Assembly: GCF_005377625.1 (NCBI RefSeq)
Contig: NZ_CP040098.1
Span: 2,841,279 to 2,905,278 of the forward strand
Source: Desulfoglaeba alkanexedens ALDC
GTDB taxonomy: Bacteria > Desulfobacterota > Syntrophobacteria > Syntrophobacterales > DSM-9756
Reading direction: 5' to 3'
DNA length: 64,000 bases
The translations under genes were made by a program, and so were the position numbers. The notes beneath the pieces were generated by a model. The model saw nothing but the letters and a program-made list of their open reading frames with translations. It did no database searches and was not told where the DNA came from. Positions 9,606 to 18,466 of the stretch are shown here, one piece after another (the first letter of the stretch is position 1; each line of letters opens with the position of its first letter).

Positions 9606-10268
9606 ATGCAGGAAGCCTTCGCCGTCAAAGATTGTGCCCTCATCGCCATCGCCACGGGCGAAAAGGCCCAGGACCTTCGCGAGCTCCGCGACCGCCTCCA
9701 TGAAACCCCCTCGGGGTGCATCTACTACCATTTCTGGGGCGGGCTCCTTCGCCCGCGTTTCGACGACCCCGAATACCAGAACGATTTCGCCGCCTGGGTG
9801 CGCCACGGACTCCACGAACCCGTGCTGGCCGAGCGGCTCGCCATCATCGATCCCACCGAATACAGGGACATAGAAGATCTCCGTCGCGAACTGATCGATG
9901 CCGTGGAAGAACGGCTCTACGAAAGCGAGTTCGCATCCTGGATGCGGGCCAGGAAAACGTTTCATTTCATGCGGAGCCAGATCGTGGTCTTCGATACCAT
10001 GATCCGGGTGAGCAACCCCGACGAACTGGGCATCATCATTCCGCACCTGACTCTCGGAAGCATCTTCTACCACTTCATCGATGCGAGACGCCGAACGGAA
10101 ACCGGCCGGAACGACTTCACCGAATGGCTTCGCGGTTTCGACGGCCCGTACGTGGAGCTGGCGGATCGAATCGCGGACGTCGACCCCTACTTCACCTCCC
10201 TTACCGACCTGAGACGTGATCTGGCCGCGGTCTTCCATAACGCGGGCCTTCAAGAGGAGGCGTCATGA
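9606..10268 (+). CDS. DUF5752 family protein
   Basis: 220-aa cytoplasmic protein with no signal peptide or membrane segment. Two related halves are visible: GCIYYHFWGGLLRPRFDDPE followed by a DFAAWVRHGL stretch in the first, and SIFYHFIDARRRTETGRNDF followed by TEWLRG in the second. This pattern fits the DUF5752 family, which often accompanies trehalose or sucrose-type glycosyltransferases. GGAG precedes the ATG at 9606 and the stop overlaps the treT start (ATGA), so the two proteins are translationally coupled. A regulatory or accessory role for TreT is an inference from this pairing; no activity is known to me. Confidence 0.8.
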   Translation: MQEAFAVKDCALIAIATGEKAQDLRELRDRLHETPSGCIYYHFWGGLLRPRFDDPEYQNDFAAWVRHGLHEPVLAERLAIIDPTEYRDIEDLRRELIDAVEERLYESEFASWMRARKTFHFMRSQIVVFDTMIRVSNPDELGIIIPHLTLGSIFYHFIDARRRTETGRNDFTEWLRGFDGPYVELADRIADVDPYFTSLTDLRRDLAAVFHNAGLQEEAS

Positions 10269-11527
10269 GCAGCCTGCTGGAACGCTACGAGGAAATCGTC
10301 GGAACCGAAGTGATCCATCAGTTGCGCCAGTTGGCCGAACCTCTGAAAGGCGTCCGAACCGTTCACGTTAATTCCACCCGGGAAGGCGGAGGCGTCGCCG
10401 AGATTCTCCATCGGCTGGTTCCGCTGAAACAGGAACTGGGGATCCACGCGTCCTGGGAAGTCATCGAGGGGAACGCCGCATTCTACAAGTGCACCAAGCG
10501 GATGCACAACGCCTTCCAGGGAACCCCGGTGGAAATCCCCCCGGGACTGCTCGAAAACTACGAAACCATCAACGAAGAAAACGCGGGAAAGCTCAGGCCT
10601 GCCCTGCAGGACTCGGACCTGGTCTTCATTCACGATCCACAGCCCGCGGGGCTGCTGCGTTATTTTTCCGAAAGGAAAGGCAAGTGGATCTGGCGGTGCC
10701 ACATCGACGCCAGCCGGCCGCACCGGCCCGTGTGGAAGTACCTGAAGCGGTTCGTTCGCGGCTACGACGCGAGCATCTGGTCGCTCGCCGAATTCGCCCA
10801 GCCGCTTCCGCATCCCATGTACGTCATTGCACCCAGCATCGATCCCATCAGCGAAAAGAACGCCGATGTTTCGGCGGAAGAAATCCAGGACACCTACAGC
10901 CGGTGGAACCTGGATCCCAAGCGGCCCATCATCACCCAGGTTTCCCGCTTCGACCGCTTCAAGGATCCCGTGGGCGTGATCCAGGCGTACCGAATGGTTC
11001 GCGGCTTCATTCCCGTTCAGTTAGTGCTGGCCGGAGGCGGTGCCACAGACGATCCCGAAGGCGGGGAGGTGCTCGAAGAAGTGAAGCTGGCCGCAGGAGA
11101 CGATCCTGACATTCACATCCTGGAACTGCCCCCCGACGCCCACCGGGAAATCAACGCCATCCAGCGCGTTTCCACCATCATCCTCCAGAAATCCACCCGG
11201 GAGGGCTTCGGGCTCACCGTGACCGAAGCCATGTGGAAAGGCAAGCCCGTGATTGGAGGCGACACGGGAGGCATCCGCCTGCAGGTGATCAATCATCACA
11301 CCGGGTTCCGAGTGAATTCACCGGAAGGCGCGGCGCTTCGCATCCGCTATCTTCTGAAAAACCGCGACAAACTGCGGGAAATGGGTCACAAGGCCCGCCA
11401 GTTCGCCCTGGAGAATTTCCTCATCACCCGCCACCTCCGGGAATACCTGACCCTCATGCTGGCCATCATGTACGAACACGAAGAGCGAATCGAGCTCCAG
11501 CCGGCTGAGTACAGGTCCACAGTATAA
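10265..11527 (+). CDS. treT: Trehalose glycosyltransferring synthase TreT (GT4)
   Basis: 420-aa GT-B glycosyltransferase. VNSTREGGGVAEILHRLVPL near the N-terminus and STREGFGLTVTEAMWKGKPV in the donor domain are typical of TreT, which makes trehalose from an NDP-glucose and glucose (reversible). AGGAGG lies just before the ATG at 10265, which overlaps the upstream DUF5752 stop. Together with treS it gives the cell two routes to trehalose, a compatible solute. Other GT4 trehalose/sucrose enzymes are possible, but the lack of a phosphatase partner and the N-terminal motif favour TreT. Confidence 0.86.
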   Translation: MSSLLERYEEIVGTEVIHQLRQLAEPLKGVRTVHVNSTREGGGVAEILHRLVPLKQELGIHASWEVIEGNAAFYKCTKRMHNAFQGTPVEIPPGLLENYETINEENAGKLRPALQDSDLVFIHDPQPAGLLRYFSERKGKWIWRCHIDASRPHRPVWKYLKRFVRGYDASIWSLAEFAQPLPHPMYVIAPSIDPISEKNADVSAEEIQDTYSRWNLDPKRPIITQVSRFDRFKDPVGVIQAYRMVRGFIPVQLVLAGGGATDDPEGGEVLEEVKLAAGDDPDIHILELPPDAHREINAIQRVSTIILQKSTREGFGLTVTEAMWKGKPVIGGDTGGIRLQVINHHTGFRVNSPEGAALRIRYLLKNRDKLREMGHKARQFALENFLITRHLREYLTLMLAIMYEHEERIELQPAEYRSTV

Positions 11528-11540
11528 AGTGTTAATTCCA

Positions 11541-11821
11541 TCTTGTTCCCAAGCTCCAGGTTCCATCTTGTTCCCAAGCTCCAGCTTGGGAACACAACTG
11601 TGCAGAAGCTCCAGCTTCCATTCCTATGAGGCCGTTGCCAAGCCGGAGCTTGGTAACGAGCGGGAAATTTTATTTCCCCTCCCCTTGTGGGAGGGGATTA
11701 AGGGGAGGGGGAGAGGGGGATTTTCCATCTTGTTCCCAAGCTCCAGCTTGGGAACACAACTGTGCAGAAGCTCCAGCTTCGATTCCTATCCGTTCCCAAG
11801 CTTCAGCTTGGGAACGAGGCG
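11541..11821. repeat. Dispersed composite repeats, two tandem arrangements
   Basis: The stretch after treT is almost entirely repeat: palindromic GTTCCCAAGCTCCAGC units at about 11541-11663, a CCCCTCCCCTTGTGGGAGG unit at about 11675-11715, and more palindromic units at about 11728-11821. No gene is visible in 11528-11914. The repeats may act as a bidirectional transcription barrier between convergent treT and the secreted protein gene, but no clear T-tract terminator was seen. Confidence 0.85.
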
Positions 11822-11914
11822 AACATCCGTTCTGTCCAGATCGAGGCTTCCACCCATCCGCTTTCGCGTGTCCGAGAGGTGAGAGCCGTTCAGCTCAGTA
11901 ACGGGCGACGGGTT

Positions 11915-12529
11915 TCACCATCGGGAAGGACTCAGGTGCTCCGGCACTCCGGTCCAATCCACGTCCCCTTCGGTATAGCGGGGGGGATGGTTTTCTTGTG
12001 CGTCCCGAAAACCGTCCATAAGCCCCCGCCAGTAGGCCGGAGGGACCGGGCCGCCGCGTTCCAGTTCGTCCGATCGGCGTCGAGCGTAGGTGCGGGGCGT
12101 TTCCGTGTCGTCCCAGCTCAACGCTTCCGGAGCTTCCCTGTAGCCTCTGAGGTAACCGGCCTTGTACTCGTCCGTATCGATAACGGCAGGTCCTTCGGGC
12201 CGCAGGTGGGGCGGCAGCGCTTGAAGATCCACCCGGTCCAGAGTGAACTTGGGTATCCAGCCTCGGACGGCATCGCGAAAGCCGTCCTTTAGGCCCCGCC
12301 AGTAACTGATGGGAACCTCGCCTTTTGCTTTCAATTCGTCGCGTTTCCGGGCGGCGTAGGTACCGTAGGTGAGTTCCGGATCGGCCGGTTTGAGCACTTG
12401 AGCGTCCTGGTACCCGGTCACGTAGCCGGCGCGGTAGCTGTTGTTTTCCGCAGCGGCAGCCGGATACGCTCCCAGGGTCGCCGCCAGAACGAAAGCCGCC
12501 GCCAGGCGGCGCATGATGGATCGTTTCAT
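11915..12529 (-). CDS. Exported protein of unknown function with two internal repeats
   Basis: 204 aa with a Sec signal peptide (about residues 1-27, ending in an Ala-rich cleavage region). The mature part is two copies of an 80-residue unit (about 31-110 and 121-200). Each has a Y-x-AGY-x-x-GY segment, a TY(G/A)xRR/KRDEL-like helix, then YWRGLKDGFRDA or YWRGLMDGFRDA, and ends in P(P/E)HL. I do not recognise the family; the repeated YWRGLxDGFRDA suggests a periplasmic helical repeat fold. It is transcribed away from the DUF3124 gene and is probably monocistronic. Confidence 0.75.
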   Translation of the reverse strand: MKRSIMRRLAAAFVLAATLGAYPAAAAENNSYRAGYVTGYQDAQVLKPADPELTYGTYAARKRDELKAKGEVPISYWRGLKDGFRDAVRGWIPKFTLDRVDLQALPPHLRPEGPAVIDTDEYKAGYLRGYREAPEALSWDDTETPRTYARRRSDELERGGPVPPAYWRGLMDGFRDAQENHPPRYTEGDVDWTGVPEHLSPSRW

Positions 12530-12842
12530 GTCTGAACCTCACAGTGCGTGACGTGAGCACAGAGCGTGACGAAGGTAATGAACATGCCGAGACCGAAGCG
12601 GGCGCCCAGGGTAGTGAGCCGGCAGGCCTTTCATTCAAGGGATGCGGCGACTTTCACGGGAAGTGCCAGCAGGTTGTTTTCTTTAAAAGAAAGTATACCA
12701 CGCTTGCCGGTGAGATGCGAAGGGGGCGGGAAAACCCGCCGTTCAACCTCATGGCAGGTCGCCGGCGGTTATGGTAAATAGGCCGCGTCGACCCGCGAAC
12801 CTTGCATCCGCGAACCGCCGCCTGCATTCCTGGAGGTCTTTC
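12530..12842. other. Divergent intergenic region
   Basis: No convincing gene. It lies between two divergent exported-protein genes and should hold both promoters. Two symmetric sites are visible: an inverted repeat GGCGGG-AAAA-CCCGCC at 12725-12740, and CTTTAAAAG next to TATAC at about 12685-12705. Neither could be tied to a clear -35/-10 pair. Confidence 0.5.
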
Positions 12843-13328
12843 ATGAACATTCGATGGCGTTTGTTTCTGTTGGGGGTTCTCGCATTCACGATCACTGCCC
12901 TGGCCTGGATCCATCCGATCCCCTGCTATGGGGAGACCGTCCGTTCCGCCGGACAGACCCTCTACGTGCCCGCCTATTCCCACGTCTACCACGGCGATAA
13001 GGGAAAAACCTTCAACCTCACGGTCACGTTGAGCGTCCGGAACGCCGATACGAAAGCGTCGTTCCATCTGACGGCCGTCGATTATTACAGTTCGAAAGGC
13101 CGGCTCACGCGCAACTATCTGGAAAAACCCGTCTTGTTGGGCCCTTTGGAGTCCACGTACTTCATCGTGGGGGAATCGGACGTGAGCGGGGGAGGGGAGC
13201 CCTGCTTCATCGTCCGCTGGAAATCGGACAAGAAAATCAACCCGCCCGTGATCGAGGCGGTGATGATCGGAGCGTCTTCCTCCCAGGGGATTTCCTTCGT
13301 GTGCCCGGCGCGGGTCATCGAGGAATGA
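12843..13328 (+). CDS. DUF3124 family exported protein
   Basis: 161-aa protein with an N-terminal hydrophobic segment (about residues 7-28) consistent with a signal peptide. The mature part is beta-rich: LYVPAYSHVYHGDKGKTFNL, then VTLSVRNADTKASFHLTAVD and ESTYFIVGESDVSGGGEPCF. These fit DUF3124, small periplasmic proteins of unknown role. TGGAGG stands about 8 nt before the ATG at 12843, so the longer frame from 12771 is rejected. It is convergent with the TraB-family gene, with only about 40 nt between stops. Confidence 0.8.
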   Translation: MNIRWRLFLLGVLAFTITALAWIHPIPCYGETVRSAGQTLYVPAYSHVYHGDKGKTFNLTVTLSVRNADTKASFHLTAVDYYSSKGRLTRNYLEKPVLLGPLESTYFIVGESDVSGGGEPCFIVRWKSDKKINPPVIEAVMIGASSSQGISFVCPARVIEE

Positions 13329-13365
13329 AGGGGTTCCCGGCCGGCCTGCGAAACGGCCGTCGTTT

Positions 13366-14526
13366 TCAGGCCAGCAGGCGCATCATGATGGGGATCGCCA
13401 TGAAGGTCCCCACGGAACTTCCGATGTTCGTGAAGACGACCACCAGGAGGACCCGGGTGATGCGGTTCCGCCAGAACCCCTTCAAGGACCCGATATCTTC
13501 CGGCAGGCTTTCGAAATCCCTGACCTTGGGTTTCTTGAGCAAGGCTTCGACCAGGCCGGAAACCCAGCCCGCGGCGATCATGGGATTGAGGGAGGTGAAG
13601 GGGGCGGCGGCCACGGCGGACAGGATGCTGAGCGGGTGAGCCAGCGCCAAGGCGGCCCCCAGGCCCGCCAGGACTCCGTTGGCCAGGACCCACCATCGGA
13701 TCATGTGCGTGCCGGTGGCCGTTCCGGCCTTGACGAATCCCAGCGCGATCAGCGCCAGGATGAGCAGCGGCAGGCCCCACTTGACGACCCCCGCCGCACG
13801 GCCCTTCGGCGGGATTGTTTCCAGCGCCTCGATATCCACCGGGCGCTCCCAGGCTTCCAAGATGCCCGGCACATGGCCGGCTCCCACCACGGCCACGATC
13901 TTCCGCCCCGGTGCGGTCCGTATCCGGTGAGCCAGGTACAGATCCCGTTCATCGATGAGGGTTTCCTTGATTTCCGGAAAAGACCGGCCCACTTCCGTGA
14001 GGACGGTTTCCAGGACGTCCATCCGTTTCAGTCTTTCCACGTCCTCCCGGTCGATGGATTCCAGTTCCCCCGAAGAGGAAATCAGCTGGCCCAGGAGGCG
14101 CAGCTTGGCCAGAAAGCCCATCCGGCGCCACGTGCGGGCGAGGGTGATGCGGATGTCCCGGTCCGCCAGGTGCACCTGCGCGCCCGCTTCTTGAGCGGCC
14201 GCCACCGCGCGGCGGATTTCTTCGCCCGGGCGGATGCCGAGCCTGTTTCCGATCTTCCGCTGGAAGTAGGCGAGAATCAGGTTGGAAAGCAGCAGAAACG
14301 CCTTCTTCTGGCGAATCACGTCCACCAGGTCCGTGTTCCGCCAGCGGCTCTCGTCGGTGAGCGCCTGGTAGCGCGCCCGGCACAGTTCCACGGAGACCGT
14401 ATCCGGCCGTTCTTCCCGGATGATCTCTTCGACGAGCTCGGCGCTTTCCAGGGAAACGTGCGCCGTTCCCACCAGCAGAATCTCCTTGTCCTCGAATTGC
14501 AGGCGGTGAATGTCCTTTTCCGACAT
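13366..14526 (-). CDS. TraB/PrgY/GumN-family membrane protein
   Basis: 386 aa. The N-terminal domain has the TraB signatures GTAHVSLESAELVEEII and VGAGHVPGI that form a putative metalloprotease-like site, and VSVELCRARYQAL between them. The C-terminal third has several hydrophobic segments (about 245-385), as in the archaeal/bacterial TraB group linked to peptide pheromone shutdown. The role here is unknown. The ATG at 14526 matches the family start; AAGGAGG lies about 14 nt upstream, somewhat far, so the start is uncertain by a few residues. Confidence 0.8.
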   Translation of the reverse strand: MSEKDIHRLQFEDKEILLVGTAHVSLESAELVEEIIREERPDTVSVELCRARYQALTDESRWRNTDLVDVIRQKKAFLLLSNLILAYFQRKIGNRLGIRPGEEIRRAVAAAQEAGAQVHLADRDIRITLARTWRRMGFLAKLRLLGQLISSSGELESIDREDVERLKRMDVLETVLTEVGRSFPEIKETLIDERDLYLAHRIRTAPGRKIVAVVGAGHVPGILEAWERPVDIEALETIPPKGRAAGVVKWGLPLLILALIALGFVKAGTATGTHMIRWWVLANGVLAGLGAALALAHPLSILSAVAAAPFTSLNPMIAAGWVSGLVEALLKKPKVRDFESLPEDIGSLKGFWRNRITRVLLVVVFTNIGSSVGTFMAIPIMMRLLA

Positions 14527-14705
14527 GAAAGGTGCCACGACCTCCTTGAATGCAGCGGCGGGAAACGCCTGATCACCCCCGTCGCGCGAAACCGACGGAT
14601 CGCCGGGCACCTAGCTCCGGCAGGGCGGCGGAACCTTTTATCATTCATCGTGCCTTGAGGCAAACCGGATCGAAGGTTGCGCCGGCCTTCGAAACGCCGG
14701 GGACC

Positions 14706-15872
14706 TCAAAGCGGCGCGTCGAGGGGTTCCGCATAACCGGTGAGTTCCATATAACCCGTTCCGGAAACCGGTGCGCCACGGGATATCCCCGTCACCGTGA
14801 CGCTTCCTTCCCAATAAGTCACCCCCGTGCTTTCGGTCGTTTCCAGTTCTTGGTCCGAAAGTCGAGGGTTCAATTCAAGATCCATGGAAAGTTCCGGGAT
14901 CCGCAACCGCCGGCGGATGGGATAGACCGCCCCGGAACGCGGACTCTTCCACGTCGACAGGACATCCACCCGGATATGGTCCCGCTCCAGGTGCCGGACG
15001 TTTCCGTAAACATCGACGAAAGAGCCGCTGGATGCCGGGTGAAACCGGCCGTCCGCCTTGCGAAGCAGATAAATCATCAACTCCGTCCGATCGTTGAATT
15101 GCAGGCTGAACCAGTCCCAGCCCACGAGTCCCGGTTCCAGGGCCGCCGAACTGAATTCGTGGTCCATCCAGGCCGTTCCGGAAACGGGAATGCGGCGGCC
15201 CCGGCAGTCGATGCTTCCTTCCGCTCGAAGCCACGTGAGCGAATAATAACAGCTGGCCCGTTCCGGTGTGCTGCCCTTCAGGCTGACGCCGCGGTCGCCG
15301 TGGAGCGCGGGCGGCTTTTCAGCGAACAGCTCAAGATCCAGGGCGAAGTCCTCCGAAGCGGCGCTCAGCCGGTGCCGGTTCCCTTCAATGACGGCGGACC
15401 AATCGTTCAGGTGGATCCGGAGCGTTTCCCCGTCCCATTCGGCTCCGGCGAGCCCCAACACGCCCCGGTAGGTCCGTTCATCGTAAAGAAATCTTCCGGC
15501 CGCGCCGTCGGTCAGCGCGGCATGAGCGAAAAAGAGGTGCCGCGCCCTCCAGCGGGAAGCGTTTTCCGGGCGGTTCACGTCTTCCGCGGGGGGCACGAAT
15601 CGGTGCCGGAAAAAGGTAAGCTGAAAGCCGAAGGGTTCGTTCCGGTCGGAAAACAGGTTTCCCGTGTAATACCACCATTCGGTGCGGAAGTCGGGGTGAG
15701 CACCATGGTCGCTGGGAAACTCCAGGCCGCAGGAGCCGGTGACGGACCGGTAGGATTCCGCGTCCGGCTGCCGAGTGCCGGACGGCCGAGGGAAGCACAG
15801 CACCACGGCGAGCAGCACGAAAAGGAAGGCGGAGCGCCTCCGGTCCCAGCCGCTTTCTCTTTTCGGGTTCAT
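14706..15872 (-). CDS. AttH/CrtC-type lipocalin-like exported protein
   Basis: 388 aa with an N-terminal signal or anchor (AFLFVLLAVVLCF at about 14-26). The body matches the lipocalin-like CrtC/AttH family: TEWWYYTGNLFSDRNEPFGF, QLTFFRHRF, and GTAWMDHEFSS with LVGWDWFSLQFNDRTELMIY. Family members include hydroxyneurosporene hydratase and the AttH component found with ABC exporters. The start overlaps the upstream permease stop (ATGA). The set ATPase-permease-AttH resembles Agrobacterium AttEFGH-like systems; the cargo is not known. There is no carotenoid gene nearby, so a CrtC role is unlikely. Confidence 0.82.
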   Translation of the reverse strand: MNPKRESGWDRRRSAFLFVLLAVVLCFPRPSGTRQPDAESYRSVTGSCGLEFPSDHGAHPDFRTEWWYYTGNLFSDRNEPFGFQLTFFRHRFVPPAEDVNRPENASRWRARHLFFAHAALTDGAAGRFLYDERTYRGVLGLAGAEWDGETLRIHLNDWSAVIEGNRHRLSAASEDFALDLELFAEKPPALHGDRGVSLKGSTPERASCYYSLTWLRAEGSIDCRGRRIPVSGTAWMDHEFSSAALEPGLVGWDWFSLQFNDRTELMIYLLRKADGRFHPASSGSFVDVYGNVRHLERDHIRVDVLSTWKSPRSGAVYPIRRRLRIPELSMDLELNPRLSDQELETTESTGVTYWEGSVTVTGISRGAPVSGTGYMELTGYAEPLDAPL

Positions 15873-18466
15873 GGCTGTTCCCTCAACAGGCTTGCGGGCG
15901 ATTGGCGGAGGGCCCTTCGGTACGCCGGGACCACCGCGGCCACGGCCGCGAGAAAGATCGCAGGGACAGAGGCGGCGAGCGTCGGCCAGTCCACGGAGTA
16001 AAGAAAAGTCCAGCCGAAGGACTGCCGGTTGATGACGTGGATGAGGATCACCGAAAGAACCCCCCCGCACAGAAGACCGAGAAAAACCCCCGCCGACACC
16101 AGGAAGACGGCTTCCCAGACAATGAGCGAACGGATCTGGGACGCATCGGCGCCCACGGCTCGAAGCGTATTCAGTTGTACCGACCGTTCCAGTACCAGCA
16201 CGGTGAGGGTCGTCGCGATGCCGAGGCCGGCCACCAGGAGCGCCATCGCCAGCAGTACGGTGGTGATGGCGAAGGTCTCGTCGAAAATCCTGAGGATTTC
16301 CCGACGAAGTTCCGTTCCTAAGATGACCTCCAAACCATGGCGCGCGCCCTGACCGAGCAGCATGGAACGCCGGAAGGCTTCGATTCGCCCCCTGGAGTGT
16401 TCGGAAGGGTCCTTCAGAAAGAGCCGCGCGCCGCTCCAATGCGTGTCGCCGGTCCAGTGTCGGAAATGATCCAGCGAAACGTAGACCATGCCCCCGCGGG
16501 TCCGGTAGTCCCGAAAGACCCCGCAGACGGGAAGATCAATGAGCGTGCCGAGGACCATGGCTTGGAAGCGATCGCCCGGGCCGAGTCCGGTGCGGTTCCA
16601 GAAGACCTCGGAAACCAGTACACCTCGTCCCGAGGCGGCCTGTTCCAGGGCTTCGGTCGGATCGCCTCGGCAGAAGATGAACGAGGCGTGGCGGAGGAGG
16701 TCTTCGAAGGCGACGGCTTCCAGCTGGTACGGTACGCCGGCGTAATGAAGGGAAAAGTGCCGGTACGGCGCCACGTCCCAGGATTCCTGCGCGGCCTGGA
16801 GCATGGCTACGGCTTCCTGCGGCAGGGGATCGCGGTAATCGTTGGCGCCCGCCGTTCTGGGGCGGACGAAGACGTCGCCGGCCACGGTTTGTCGCACCCA
16901 CAGTTCCACCGTGTTTCGAAAGCTGTGAGTCATGATGACGAGGGCGGTGAAGAGGGCCACCGCCGTGATGAGGGCTCCCACGGAGACGGCGACGCGAACG
17001 CCCGAGTCCCGGATATAGCGGGAAGCGAGAAAGGCGGGTTCCCCTCCGATGCGGCGCAGCGGCGGCGCCAGGGTCCCGCCGGTTCTCCGCAGAAACAGCG
17101 GGGAAAGGAAGGCGAACCCGCAAAAGAGGATAAAAACGGCCAGGTAACCCGCCAGGGGAATCCCGGAAACGGGCGGGAGGTTCGAAAGAGGCCAGACGAT
17201 GGCGATGAGGGCGGTTCCGGCCGCGAAGAGCCTCCCGGCGGCCCGGGAATCGCCGCCTTCCCCCGTTTCCGGCTTCAGAACTTCCCTGGGTCGTACCGTC
17301 ATGGCCTGGTGAGCCGGCTGGTAGGCCGCAAGCAGCGACACGCCCAGGGTGACGAGAAAGGAAAGCCCGATCTCCCAGAGGCCCGGCGCCATCCCCTCGG
17401 GCCGCACCCTGGCGAAAAGCAGGGTCACCGTCGCACTGACGCCTCGAACCATCTGGTGCACCAGCAGCGTTCCGAGGGGGATCCCCAGAGCCCACCCCAG
17501 AAGCCCCAAGAAGGCACCTTCGAGGATAAACAGGCGGAAGAGAGCGCTCCGCGATGCGCCTATAGATCGGAGCGCGGCCAGTTCGCGGCGCCGGGAAGTC
17601 GCATTCAGCGCCACCAGGCTGTAGACCAAGAACATGCCCACAAAGAGGGAAACGAAGCTCAGAATGGACAGGTTGACCTCATAGGCTTCGATCATGGCCG
17701 TCCCGCTCTCCTTTGTTTCCCCGGGAGGATCCAAGGCGACGCCTGGAGGAAGGATCCCGCGGACGGCCGCTTCCATCTCTTGGAGACGACCGGGCCCGGC
17801 CCGGAGATCGATCCGGTCCACCACGCCGTGCCGGCCGAGGAATTCCTGAGCTGTGGCGATATCCACAAGGCCCATGAGGCCTCCGTCCGCCAGCGCAAGC
17901 CCCTGGGACTCCAGAACGCCGATCACGCGGAACCGTTTGCGCGAAGCCCCGTAGGAAAGCGTCAGGGTCTCGCCGGGAGAAGCGGCCAGTTCGCGGGCCG
18001 CGGCCTCGGCCAGGAGGATCGCCTCCGGGTTTTTCATGAGTTCGAGCCAGGCCGTTTTCCCTTCAGCCCGCGCAGCGCTCGCCTTCCAATGTCGAAGCGG
18101 GCGGTCCAGGATGGGATCGATACCGATGAGAAGAAGCGGCAGGTCGCCCCTTCCTTCAGGTTCTACGTAGGCTGTGATCAGCGGGGAGGCGGTTTCCACC
18201 TCTGGAAGCCGCACCAGGGGCGCCACCAACGTTTCGGGAACGGCACCTCCCGGACGGACGACCACCCCGTCCGATGTCCCGGTCACGGCGTCCATGCTCT
18301 GGACAAAGGAATGAAGCGATGCGCGGACGGCGATCCGAACGCTGGTGAATACGGCGGCGCCCAGCGCAATGCCCGCCACGACGGCCAGGGCGCGCCACCG
18401 GTGGTGTTTCAGGTGCCGAAGGCTGAACCACGCAAAAAGCCGGACTAGGAAGAGGCGCTCTCGCAT
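15869..18466 (-). CDS. ABC transporter permease with two FtsX/MacB modules
   Basis: 865-aa inner-membrane protein: TM1 at about 25-45, a large periplasmic domain, then three TM segments (about 265-390), two further TM segments (about 415-475), and a second FtsX unit with its own periplasmic domain and three C-terminal TM segments. This double-FtsX layout is typical of permeases that export hydrophobic or lipid-like compounds with a MacB/LolD-type ATPase. Its start overlaps the ATPase gene end by 22 nt and its stop overlaps the lipocalin start, so all three are one operon. The substrate is unknown. Confidence 0.88.
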   Translation of the reverse strand: MRERLFLVRLFAWFSLRHLKHHRWRALAVVAGIALGAAVFTSVRIAVRASLHSFVQSMDAVTGTSDGVVVRPGGAVPETLVAPLVRLPEVETASPLITAYVEPEGRGDLPLLLIGIDPILDRPLRHWKASAARAEGKTAWLELMKNPEAILLAEAAARELAASPGETLTLSYGASRKRFRVIGVLESQGLALADGGLMGLVDIATAQEFLGRHGVVDRIDLRAGPGRLQEMEAAVRGILPPGVALDPPGETKESGTAMIEAYEVNLSILSFVSLFVGMFLVYSLVALNATSRRRELAALRSIGASRSALFRLFILEGAFLGLLGWALGIPLGTLLVHQMVRGVSATVTLLFARVRPEGMAPGLWEIGLSFLVTLGVSLLAAYQPAHQAMTVRPREVLKPETGEGGDSRAAGRLFAAGTALIAIVWPLSNLPPVSGIPLAGYLAVFILFCGFAFLSPLFLRRTGGTLAPPLRRIGGEPAFLASRYIRDSGVRVAVSVGALITAVALFTALVIMTHSFRNTVELWVRQTVAGDVFVRPRTAGANDYRDPLPQEAVAMLQAAQESWDVAPYRHFSLHYAGVPYQLEAVAFEDLLRHASFIFCRGDPTEALEQAASGRGVLVSEVFWNRTGLGPGDRFQAMVLGTLIDLPVCGVFRDYRTRGGMVYVSLDHFRHWTGDTHWSGARLFLKDPSEHSRGRIEAFRRSMLLGQGARHGLEVILGTELRREILRIFDETFAITTVLLAMALLVAGLGIATTLTVLVLERSVQLNTLRAVGADASQIRSLIVWEAVFLVSAGVFLGLLCGGVLSVILIHVINRQSFGWTFLYSVDWPTLAASVPAIFLAAVAAVVPAYRRALRQSPASLLREQP

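Noticed and set aside
16337-18448. 703-codon plus-strand frame opposite the ABC permease
   Set aside because: Antisense shadow; low-complexity Arg/Gly/Pro product and no ribosome binding site.
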